From Clostridia bacterium (GTDB lineage: Bacteria > Bacillota > Clostridia > CAKSNL01 > HGM11501), in assembly GCA_017390225.1 (NCBI GenBank), contig JAFPCL010000042.1:1-6980 (forward strand): a DNA stretch of 6,980 nt, written 5' to 3'. Shown piece after piece: positions 1 through 5,263 of the stretch (positions within the stretch are counted from its first letter, which is position 1; each line of letters begins with the position of its first letter). The position numbers and the translations under genes were made by a program. The notes under the pieces are model-generated. The model ran no database searches, had not been told where the DNA came from, and saw nothing but the letters and a program-made list of their open reading frames with translations.

Positions 1-622
1 GCTCGTTCTTTTGATTATAAGATTTTAACAAGTCCTTAATTTTTTGTGCGACAGTATCAGGACTTGCGGTTTCTTTTCCGCCGACTTCATTCGGAAGTTT
101 TTTATACTCTCCCACATTAAACCAATCTTTTCTTGAATCACTTGTACCGGACTTTAAGGTGAAGTGTAGTTCTTTTATAAATTTTTCTGTGAGCTTATAT
201 GTTGCGTTATCAATTATCATATCAATACACTTGAAATGATTTGCTGTTTCTATAATATCGTCAACATTCAAAGCATCATTTTCCACGCCAATGGTATTAG
301 TTTCAAAAATATATCTTGTCTGGTCGTGAGTTAGGGTGCTACCTTCAATATGATTTGAATTATAGGTAAGCTCTATTTGAATTTTATGATAAATTCCGCC
401 TTTGAGTGCAGATTTTTTCTCTGCTCTTAACTTTTCAAGAAGATTCTGAGGCTCATCACTTTTTTTGTTTATTCTTTCAGGTTTTTCTGCATTTTCAGGA
501 ATGTTCCAAGTCTTTCCGGTTAAGAATGCACCTGGTATTTTATTCTCAGCACAGTATTTTCTAACACCACGCTCGGACATATTCCATTTTTTCGCCATTT
601 GAGATACAGATAAATAGTTCAT
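1..622 (-). CDS. Fic-family protein with N-terminal helix-turn-helix, partial (C-terminus outside window)
   Basis: An open frame runs from ATG at 622 to the window edge without a stop, giving 207 codons. Residues 1-45 (MNYLSVSQMAKKWNMSERGV and following) look like a small helix-turn-helix of the excisionase/MerR-like kind, ending in a GKTWNIP wing. Residues 86-98 contain TYNSNHIEGSTLT. Its S89-N-H-I-E93-G94 fits the [S/T]xxxE[G/N] inhibitory helix of Fic proteins, in which the Glu blocks productive ATP binding in cis. The following segment (DDIIETANHF, GEYKKLPNEV) matches the usual approach to the Fic core. The catalytic HxFx(D/E)GNGR loop would lie beyond the window, so activity cannot be judged. 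Fic enzymes usually transfer AMP to protein hydroxyls; with the fused DNA-binding domain this one may also autoregulate, which is inference. AGGAG at 630-634 with a 7-nt spacer fixes the start. The gene is visibly more AT-rich than the operon at the right end, so it may be acquired. Confidence 0.85.
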   Translation of the reverse strand, partial: MNYLSVSQMAKKWNMSERGVRKYCAENKIPGAFLTGKTWNIPENAEKPERINKKSDEPQNLLEKLRAEKKSALKGGIYHKIQIELTYNSNHIEGSTLTHDQTRYIFETNTIGVENDALNVDDIIETANHFKCIDMIIDNATYKLTEKFIKELHFTLKSGTSDSRKDWFNVGEYKKLPNEVGGKETASPDTVAQKIKDLLKSYNQKNE

Positions 623-647
623 ACAATCACTCCTAACATCTGTATAT

Positions 648-676
648 ATTATACCACATTACAGGAATAAAATCAA
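648..676 (-). promoter_or_regulatory. Sigma-A-type promoter of the Fic-family gene
   Basis: On the minus strand the -35 is TTGATT (676-671), the spacer is exactly 17 nt, and the -10 is a perfect TATAAT (653-648) preceded by TGG, giving an extended -10 TGnTATAAT. Transcription should start near 641, leaving a leader of about 20 nt that contains AGGAG at 630-634. The gene therefore probably has its own strong promoter. Confidence 0.75.
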
Positions 677-943
677 TATAAACAGAATGATTTACTAGAC
701 TTTTTATGCCGATAACGGAACAAATCACATAAAACGACAGTTCTCTTGTTTAGAGCAGTCACAAACACACCTAAAACGACCTGTACCAATGTCCTCTGTT
801 TTTTTGAGGAATAAATTTATCTAAACAAAAAATATGATTGATTTATTGCCAAACACGATATAACAGGCACAATCTGATACCAATCAGTATTTAGTGTAAT
901 GAACTTGATTTTATTGAAAAATAAACGGCAAAGAAATACAGAA
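657..943. other. AT-rich intergenic stretch without a recognisable gene
   Basis: I see no coding region with a ribosome site on either strand between the Fic promoter and the hairpin at 944-970. It holds only small repeats: the 9-mer TAAAACGAC directly repeated at 730-738 and 772-780, an inverted 9-mer pair TTGTTTAGA (746-754) and TCTAAACAA (820-828), and a short CTGAT/ATCAG stem near 877-890. These could be recombinase or regulator sites, but their size is also compatible with chance in AT-rich DNA. Confidence 0.5.
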
Positions 944-970
944 GAGGCTGTCCTTTAAAAGGACAGCCTC
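944..970 (-). terminator. Hairpin, probable terminator of the tRNA-Ser transcript
   Basis: A perfect 10-bp GC-rich stem, GAGGCTGTCC (944-953) with GGACAGCCTC (961-970), closes a TTTAAAA loop. It lies 27 nt beyond the CCA end of tRNA-Ser(GCT). On the minus strand it is followed by TTCTGTATTTCTTTG, which is T-rich but interrupted, so this would be a moderate terminator. A smaller hairpin, CGCACA/TGTGCG at 976-990, lies between it and the tRNA. Confidence 0.55.
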
Positions 971-996
971 CTCTTCGCACATATTGTGCGTATACA

Positions 997-1088
997 TGGC
1001 GGAGAAGGAGGGATTCGAACCCTCGCGCCAGTTTCCCAGCCTACGCCCTTAGCAGGGGCGCCTCTTCGACCTGCTTGAGTACTTCTCC
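997..1088 (-). tRNA. tRNA-Ser, anticodon GCT
   Basis: On the minus strand the 92-nt sequence folds as a class II tRNA. Acceptor GGAGAAG pairs with CTTCTCC, the D stem is CTC/GAG, the anticodon stem CGCCC/GGGCG closes loop CTGCTAA with anticodon GCT (reads AGC/AGU), a long variable arm follows, and T stem GAGGG/CCCTC closes TTCGAAT. Discriminator G and an encoded CCA (999-997) complete the gene. It follows tRNA-Ser(TGA) in the same direction. I see no strong promoter of its own, only a weak TATGAT without a good -35, so it is probably co-transcribed with its neighbour. Confidence 0.97.
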
Positions 1089-1134
1089 ATATATATCAAA
1101 CATTGCGTAGCTATCATAAATTATTAAATTATCT

Positions 1135-1217
1135 AAGAAGAAGGAATTCAATCTCGAATTTGAAAGCCCACCGGACTTTCATTCACTCCCGTGGTTACTT
1201 CGAATCCTGTTCTTCTT
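1135..1217. repeat. 83-nt tRNA-sized imperfect palindrome (possible tRNA relic or dispersed repeat)
   Basis: The ends are perfect inverted 8-mers, AAGAAGAA (1135-1142) and TTCTTCTT (1210-1217), and an inner GAAAG/CTTTC pair closes a 9-nt loop. Read on the plus strand, the 3' half is spaced exactly like a tRNA: a T-loop-like TTCGAAT (1199-1205), five nt CCTGT, then TCTTCTT, which pairs fully with AAGAAGA at 1135-1141. However, the 5' side of the would-be T stem (GTTAC) does not pair and the central loop has 9 instead of 7 nt, so it is not a working tRNA. It sits between two tRNA-Ser genes that are on the opposite strand. It may be a decayed tRNA, a small mobile palindrome, or chance. Confidence 0.4.
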
Positions 1218-1231
1218 TATTTTTAGTAATT

Positions 1232-1318
1232 TGGCGGAGAAGGAGGGATTCGAACCCTCGGCCCTTGCGGGTCACCGGTTTTCAAGACCGGCTCCTTAAA
1301 CCACTCGGACACCTCTCC
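1232..1318 (-). tRNA. tRNA-Ser, anticodon TGA
   Basis: The 87-nt class II tRNA has acceptor GGAGAGG paired with CTTCTCC (one G-U pair), D stem TCC/GGA, anticodon stem CCGGT/ACCGG with loop CTTGAAA (anticodon TGA, reads UCA and related serine codons), a long variable arm, and T stem GAGGG/CCCTC with TTCGAAT. Discriminator G and CCA are encoded. The last 29 nt are identical to those of tRNA-Ser(GCT). It is first in the minus-strand tRNA unit, 15 nt below a strong promoter. Confidence 0.97.
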
Positions 1319-1333
1319 AACTCTGCAAGCAGT

Positions 1334-1362
1334 ATTTTAGCACACTTTGCCCCTCTTGTCAA
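1334..1362 (-). promoter_or_regulatory. Promoter of the tRNA-Ser unit
   Basis: On the minus strand the -35 is a perfect TTGACA (1362-1357), the spacer is 17 nt, and the -10 is TAAAAT (1339-1334) preceded by TGC as an extended -10. The mature 5' end of tRNA-Ser(TGA) at 1318 is 15 nt below the -10, leaving room for a short precursor leader. It is divergent from the tRNA-Pro promoter. Confidence 0.85.
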
Positions 1363-1443
1363 GCCTTTTTTTGCTTTTTTCAAAAAAATTATAGAACCAC
1401 AAAAACTATTTTTGTTTAAAATAAAAAAATTAGCAAAAAACTC

Positions 1444-1472
1444 TTGACAAACGCAATATTATATGCTATACT
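1444..1472 (+). promoter_or_regulatory. Promoter of tRNA-Pro
   Basis: Perfect -35 TTGACA (1444-1449), 17-nt spacer and -10 TATACT (1467-1472) preceded by TGC (extended -10). The mature tRNA begins 12 nt after the -10, so only a few leader nt would be removed by RNase P. The A/T tracts just upstream (1382-1440) resemble an UP element. Confidence 0.88.
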
Positions 1473-1484
1473 CTTATCCGTTGA

Positions 1485-1561
1485 CTGGGTGTGGCGCAGT
1501 TTGGTAGCGTGCTTGAATGGGGTTCAAGAGGCCGGGAGTTCGAGTCTCCCCACTCAGACCA
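1485..1561 (+). tRNA. tRNA-Pro, anticodon GGG
   Basis: The 77-nt class I tRNA has acceptor CTGGGTG paired with CACTCAG (one G-U pair), a D arm with GCGC and a TTTGGTA loop, anticodon stem CTTGA/TCAAG with loop ATGGGGT (anticodon GGG, reads CCC and CCU), and T stem GGGAG/CTCCC closing TTCGAGT. Discriminator A and CCA are encoded. It has its own promoter and terminator and appears to be a single-gene unit. Confidence 0.97.
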
Positions 1562-1562
1562 T

Positions 1563-1602
1563 CTAAAAGGCAGAGACGATTTATTTCGTTTCTGCCTTTT
1601 AG
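1563..1602 (+). terminator. Intrinsic terminator of tRNA-Pro, probably bidirectional
   Basis: One nt after CCA begins a 17-bp stem with one G-U pair (1563-1579 with 1586-1602) and a 6-nt TTTATT loop. The base of the stem is CTAAAA/TTTTAG, so a T run emerges on either strand. It could therefore also stop any transcript coming from the minus-strand operon. Confidence 0.85.
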
Positions 1603-1763
1603 CATTGTTTAACATTGACTTCCTTTATAACAAATCTATCGCAACAAAACCGAATTGAAGGGATTCATCTATCCTTACGGCATGGTAGCGCTATGTCGGC
1701 TCCTCTCCCCTTCTTTCTATTTTACGGAGCATTCCCTGCAAAAACATTTATTTTTTTATAATT
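1603..1763. other. Unassigned stretch between tRNA-Pro and the operon end
   Basis: No gene with a ribosome site is visible. A plus-strand frame of 61 codons starts at a TTG (1655) without a Shine-Dalgarno and runs on over the hairpin and the end of the kinase gene, so it is probably spurious. The run TTTATTTTTTTATAATTT at 1747-1764 leads into the next hairpin. Confidence 0.4.
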
Positions 1764-1802
1764 TGGGGCGGGGTCGCAGTCTTTGCGACAGCCCCATTTT
1801 TA
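1764..1802 (+). terminator. GC-rich hairpin at the convergent boundary
   Basis: The outer stem TGGGGC/GCCCCA (1764-1769 with 1791-1796) and inner stem GTCGCA/TGCGAC (1773-1778 with 1784-1789) are separated by a GGG/A internal loop and close a GTCTT loop. On the plus strand TTTTTA follows, with another T6 at 1810-1815. On the minus strand, where the operon ends 16 nt before the hairpin, it is followed by AAATTATAAAA, which is not a proper U tract. It therefore fits a plus-strand terminator better than the operon's own. Confidence 0.6.
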
Positions 1803-1817
1803 CAATAGCTTTTTTAT

Positions 1818-2885
1818 TTACCCTAAAATTTCTTCGATGACCTGTGCCATCTCTTTTTCTCTTACCTGCATCTGCTCTGCCAGCTTAAACTGGGTGCGAC
1901 AGCGCACCAGATTGTGCTCGGGATACTTGGTGGCAAAATAGGTGTCACCGTCGATAAAGTCGGTCAAAAAGCGCATGCCGCACTCTATGGTCATGAGGTA
2001 CGCACTATACGGCAAAAGCTCTGCTTCTCTTTTCGTTATTTTCTCCTTCACGGCACCGACAAAGCCTTCGGCATAGGCTCTAAATAAATCAATATCGAAA
2101 TTCACCTTCGACAAGTCTTTTTCGTCCTCGGCGGCAGTGGATGCCCCGAAGCGAATGGAATCGCCGAAATCGTATAGCATAGAGCCGGGCATGACCGTGT
2201 CGAGGTCAATGACGGCTTTTCCTTTTTTCGTTTTGCCATCCATCAAAATATTATTGAGCTTGGTGTCGTTGTGAGTGACACGCAGAGGAACGCTTCCGTC
2301 TTCGAGGCCTTTCACGATTTTATCCAGCGTATCTTTTCTTTCCATCACAAAAGCGACTTCTTTTTCACAATCTTTTAATCGCCCCGACTTATTTTCTTCC
2401 ACTGCCTTCAAAAAGTTTTGGAAGCGGTTCGGCGTGTCATGGAATCGTGCAATGGTTTCAAAAAGCTTGGATGCATCAAAATCTGCCAAATGGTTTTGAA
2501 ATTCGCCGAAGGCAAAGCCTGAATTTTTGAACACTTCCCTGTCCTCGGCTTTCTGATACGTTACGGAATCATCGATAAAATCATACACGCGGTAACATCC
2601 GTCTTCGGTTTTCAGCATAGGTGCGCCGTCTTTGGTTTTAATCACGGTCAAAGAAAGTGCGCCGCATTTTCCGATGTGCTCCGTCACAAGCAGAATATTA
2701 TTCATCACCTGCTCCGGATTTTTAAACACCACGGTGTTGATTTTTTGCAGTATGTATTTTGCCTGATCCGTCACCACCAGCATGGTCACATTGATATGTC
2801 CCTCGCCGTAAGGTGCAATGCTTTGCACCTTGCCCTGTATTGCAAAGCTTTCTAACAGCTTACATTCCTTCGTATAATCCTGCAT
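1818..2885 (-). CDS. N-acetylhexosamine 1-kinase-like sugar phosphotransferase (APH/choline-kinase fold)
   Basis: A 355-aa protein of the phosphotransferase (APH) superfamily, closest by eye to bifidobacterial NahK (LnpB), which phosphorylates GlcNAc/GalNAc at the anomeric carbon with ATP. Visible features: glycine-bearing nucleotide loop YGEGHINVT (26-34), the family-typical YILQKINTVVFKNPEQVMNN (44-63), the Brenner motif THNDTKLNN (204-212, with likely base D207 and metal-linked N212), and VIDLDTVMPG (225-234), the metal-binding counterpart of the APH DxD segment. Length fits the family. The start is ATG 2885, which has GGAGG at 2894-2898 with an 8-nt spacer; an in-frame TTG at 2900 overlaps that Shine-Dalgarno and is unlikely. 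The gene overlaps the nucleotidyltransferase gene by 26 nt and is last in the operon. No signal peptide, so cytoplasmic. Exact sugar specificity is not readable. Automatic labels for this family such as aminoglycoside phosphotransferase or mucin desulfatase would be misleading. Confidence 0.82.
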   Translation of the reverse strand: MQDYTKECKLLESFAIQGKVQSIAPYGEGHINVTMLVVTDQAKYILQKINTVVFKNPEQVMNNILLVTEHIGKCGALSLTVIKTKDGAPMLKTEDGCYRVYDFIDDSVTYQKAEDREVFKNSGFAFGEFQNHLADFDASKLFETIARFHDTPNRFQNFLKAVEENKSGRLKDCEKEVAFVMERKDTLDKIVKGLEDGSVPLRVTHNDTKLNNILMDGKTKKGKAVIDLDTVMPGSMLYDFGDSIRFGASTAAEDEKDLSKVNFDIDLFRAYAEGFVGAVKEKITKREAELLPYSAYLMTIECGMRFLTDFIDGDTYFATKYPEHNLVRCRTQFKLAEQMQVREKEMAQVIEEILG

Positions 2886-3717
2886 CGATATATCCTCCAA
2901 TCGCTTCTTTTAAAGAAGGCAGATCCTCGCGATAAGTGATGCCGTACCATTGATCCGTGTTCTTGTATACGCGAATGGTTGCCAAGCCTTTTTTTGCCAT
3001 GTTATTGATGACGGTGGGAATAAAGAATTCGGCTTTCATAAGATCTGCCGTTGCTAAAAATTCCTTAAATTCAATTTCCAGTTCTTCGAAAATATCCGGT
3101 GTTAAGCCCCACAAATTCATGGAAACAGGCGTATCGGAAGCCAATTGCTGTTCTTTTCCGTCGATTTCGCACTTGCCTTGTGTGTCAATTTTGGTAATTT
3201 CCGTAACGTCGGTTAAATAGCCGTCATTCACGGAGCATACGCCACGGGATACGGTGCCGTTGGGGCTTAAGGTTTTAAAAAGCTCATATGCCGTCATGGC
3301 AAATTCACCCTTATCGGCATTTTTGAGGTGCTCTGCCATTGCCATAAAGGCATTGCTTCCATAGTAATCATCGGCATTGATAATGGCAAAAGGCTCATTC
3401 ACCGTGCCTTTGCAACATAAAATGGCATGACCCGTGCCAAAGGGCTTTGTTCTGCCGTCGGGCAAAACCGTCATATCCTGCATCACATATTCCGTCGGAA
3501 GCACTTTCTCCACACGGCTTCCCACCAAACGGATAAAATCTTCCTTCATATCCTCACGGATGATGAACACAACCTTTGTAAAGCCTGCTTTCTTGGCATC
3601 GAACACGGAAAAATCGATAATTGCCTTTCCGTCAGGGGTGACAGGTTCTGCCTGCTTGAGTCCGCCGAAACGGCTTCCCATCCCTGCCGCCATAACCACC
3701 AATGTAATGTCTTTCAT
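2860..3717 (-). CDS. Sugar-1-phosphate nucleotidyltransferase
   Basis: A 285-aa single-domain NTP-transferase (GT-A-like Rossmann fold) that should join a sugar-1-phosphate and an NTP to give an NDP-sugar and pyrophosphate. The N-terminal nucleotide-binding signature is LVVMAAGMGSRFGGLKQ (6-22), with R16 and K21 as the expected phosphate contacts. KPFGTGHAIL (91-100) is the base-recognition segment, and INADDYYG (113-120) carries the metal aspartates D116/D117. GTVSRGVC (154-161) and VSMNLWGLTPDIF (198-210) fit the sugar-binding half. The start is ATG 3717, where AGGAGG (3726-3731) is 8 nt away; ATG 3723 is in frame but only 2 nt from it. The gene begins 13 nt after the glycosidase stop and overlaps the kinase by 26 nt. 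Placed beside a NahK-like anomeric kinase, it probably uses that enzyme's product, giving UDP-GlcNAc, UDP-GalNAc or a related nucleotide sugar. The NTP and sugar are inference. Confidence 0.82.
   Translation of the reverse strand: MKDITLVVMAAGMGSRFGGLKQAEPVTPDGKAIIDFSVFDAKKAGFTKVVFIIREDMKEDFIRLVGSRVEKVLPTEYVMQDMTVLPDGRTKPFGTGHAILCCKGTVNEPFAIINADDYYGSNAFMAMAEHLKNADKGEFAMTAYELFKTLSPNGTVSRGVCSVNDGYLTDVTEITKIDTQGKCEIDGKEQQLASDTPVSMNLWGLTPDIFEELEIEFKEFLATADLMKAEFFIPTVINNMAKKGLATIRVYKNTDQWYGITYREDLPSLKEAIGGYIDAGLYEGM
2894..2898 (-). promoter_or_regulatory. Ribosome binding site of the kinase gene (decides the start)
   Basis: GGAGG, 8 nt before ATG 2885, lies inside the last codons of the nucleotidyltransferase gene. 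It rules out the in-frame TTG at 2900, which overlaps it, and suggests translational coupling. Confidence 0.8.
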
Positions 3718-3725
3718 TTTCATTT

Positions 3726-3731
3726 CCTCCT
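3726..3731 (-). promoter_or_regulatory. Ribosome binding site of the nucleotidyltransferase gene (decides the start)
   Basis: AGGAGG begins within the TAA stop of the upstream glycosidase (TAAGGAGG). It is 8 nt from ATG 3717 and only 2 nt from ATG 3723, so 3717 is preferred. Ribosomes finishing the glycosidase would be positioned to reinitiate. Confidence 0.8.
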
Positions 3732-5263
3732 TATATTTCATGATAATATCTGTATATCCAATAGATTGGCGTGCAGCTCCATGCATGGCACGTACTGTTG
3801 ATCTCGGGTGCATTGTAGGGTGATTCCATGGGATTTTCCGGATTGAAAATTTCCGGACAGCAATCATACCCTGCCGAAGAAAGCTCACCCCAAAATTCAC
3901 GAATCACATCCATTGCTTCATCTTTTGCCCCCATAGTATATAATGCTTCAATATAAAAGTGCATCATATACGGGGTGTGGATGTGCACTTTGGGATTCTC
4001 TTCTTTTGTTTTCTGCAAAAGAAGAAGGTTCTCCTCCCGTGACAGACATCCGGACAGCGCGCTCCAGATTTGAGAATGCCAGGACAGTTGTCCGCTTTTT
4101 GTGACGAAAAATCCATCTTTATTCCGATAAGATAAAAGGATTCTTTCCTTTTCTTTGATTTCGGCTACGATCCATGCACTGTCTTTTCCCAAGACTTCTG
4201 TGATTGTTCTCAAGTGGTGCAAGCAATAAAGATACACGCCCAAAAACGCCACACTTTTATCGAGCCCTTCGCACCAGTCAATAAAGACATCGCTACCTTT
4301 TATAGTGCCGTCTGCCTCCATGCGCTTCATCACCAATTGCACTTGCAAAAAGGCAGTATCATAGAGTTCTTCAACCAAAGATAAATCCTTTTGATACAAC
4401 ATATAGTCATATAAACAAGACGAAAAAAACAAGGAATAATCTGATAAATGCCACCCCTTAGCATCTATATAGGGCGGCGAATCGGGAAACACACAAGGTG
4501 CCACAAAGCCATCCGATCGGCGATATGCCGCAAACAAATACAAGCATCGTTTTACCAGTGCCGTATTTTTAAATGACACATAATCCGAAAGTGCTTGCAG
4601 TCGCAAGTCACCCAACCAGAGTCGGCGGTCGCGTTTCGGCCCGTCTTCAAAAACTTCTTGGGAACATTCCTTCAAAGTACATAGACTCATTTTATAAATT
4701 TGTTCTAAGGCTTTGTCGGGAATATGAAAAAGCGGCACTTCCTCCATAGATACCGAAGAAACGCCATCAACATACAGATTGTCTATCGCAATCGGAAATG
4801 ACGCCGTGTCCACCCGTTCAATTTTCAGATACCGAAAGGCGTATCTTCTCTCCAAAGCCCCGGTATATGGCGTAAAAACCATGGATTTGGTTTCATTCTG
4901 TAGCCATCCGCTCCCTAACGTGCCATGGTAGTTTTCTTTCGATGCCATAATCTCCAAAGGAAATTCTCCAAAGGAAAACGAGAGCATCACAGGAGCATCG
5001 GTAATTTTTACCGCTCCGAAATGGTTCACGGAAAAGTGAAGATATCCCACGTTATGCGCACCGAAATCCAATATCACACATTCGCCGCTACGGAGTGTCA
5101 ACGGAAGCTGTGCTTTTTCTATATCCACCACACGAAAGCCCTGATATGCCGCACCATCGGAAGCAATGTCCACCATCCTTTGCGGCAGAATTGTTTTGTG
5201 GTGCAAAGAAGGCGTTAATTCTTTGGCTTTTCTCGCAAAATCCGCTTGCACAATCACGCTCAC
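3731..5263 (-). CDS. Compact GH78-like glycoside hydrolase (alpha-L-rhamnosidase family, six-hairpin fold)
   Basis: A 510-aa protein. Residues 1-175 are beta-rich (LRSGECVILDFGAHNVGYLH at 57-76 and RRYAFRYLKIERV at 139-151 are the usual beta-sandwich elements before a GH78 catalytic domain). The (alpha/alpha)6 barrel follows from about 180. It contains FEDGPKRDRRLWLGDLR (205-221), the counterpart of the GH78 ED-P-x-R-R-x-W-x-GD segment where the general acid region lies, then FIDWCEG (327-333), and near the end CCPEIFNPENP (468-478) and INSTCHAWSCTPIYW (488-502), matching the conserved terminal SxxHxW block. E471 is a candidate catalytic base. It is short compared with the 700-1000 aa of many GH78 enzymes. 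No signal peptide, so cytoplasmic and acting on imported oligosaccharides. The start is GTG 5263, overlapping the upstream TGA (GTGA, 4 nt) with AGGAG 8 nt before it. Rhamnose as the true substrate is unproven. Confidence 0.8.
   Translation of the reverse strand: MSVIVQADFARKAKELTPSLHHKTILPQRMVDIASDGAAYQGFRVVDIEKAQLPLTLRSGECVILDFGAHNVGYLHFSVNHFGAVKITDAPVMLSFSFGEFPLEIMASKENYHGTLGSGWLQNETKSMVFTPYTGALERRYAFRYLKIERVDTASFPIAIDNLYVDGVSSVSMEEVPLFHIPDKALEQIYKMSLCTLKECSQEVFEDGPKRDRRLWLGDLRLQALSDYVSFKNTALVKRCLYLFAAYRRSDGFVAPCVFPDSPPYIDAKGWHLSDYSLFFSSCLYDYMLYQKDLSLVEELYDTAFLQVQLVMKRMEADGTIKGSDVFIDWCEGLDKSVAFLGVYLYCLHHLRTITEVLGKDSAWIVAEIKEKERILLSYRNKDGFFVTKSGQLSWHSQIWSALSGCLSREENLLLLQKTKEENPKVHIHTPYMMHFYIEALYTMGAKDEAMDVIREFWGELSSAGYDCCPEIFNPENPMESPYNAPEINSTCHAWSCTPIYWIYRYYHEI

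Noticed and set aside
730..780. TAAAACGAC direct repeats as a CRISPR remnant
   Set aside because: Only 9 nt repeated, two copies, no conserved longer repeat and no cas genes in the window.
1103..1447. Plus-strand 114-codon frame containing RRRRDSNPRPLRVTGF
   Set aside because: It is the antisense translation of tRNA-Ser(TGA) and flanking DNA, a well-known source of spurious protein annotations; no ribosome site.
1655..1840. Plus-strand 61-codon frame starting at TTG
   Set aside because: No Shine-Dalgarno, runs through a terminator-like hairpin and into the kinase gene on the other strand; low-complexity end.
3434..3823. Plus-strand frames across the nucleotidyltransferase gene
   Set aside because: Shadows of the minus-strand gene, without ribosome sites or recognisable motifs, as are the other plus-strand frames between 2275 and 6830.
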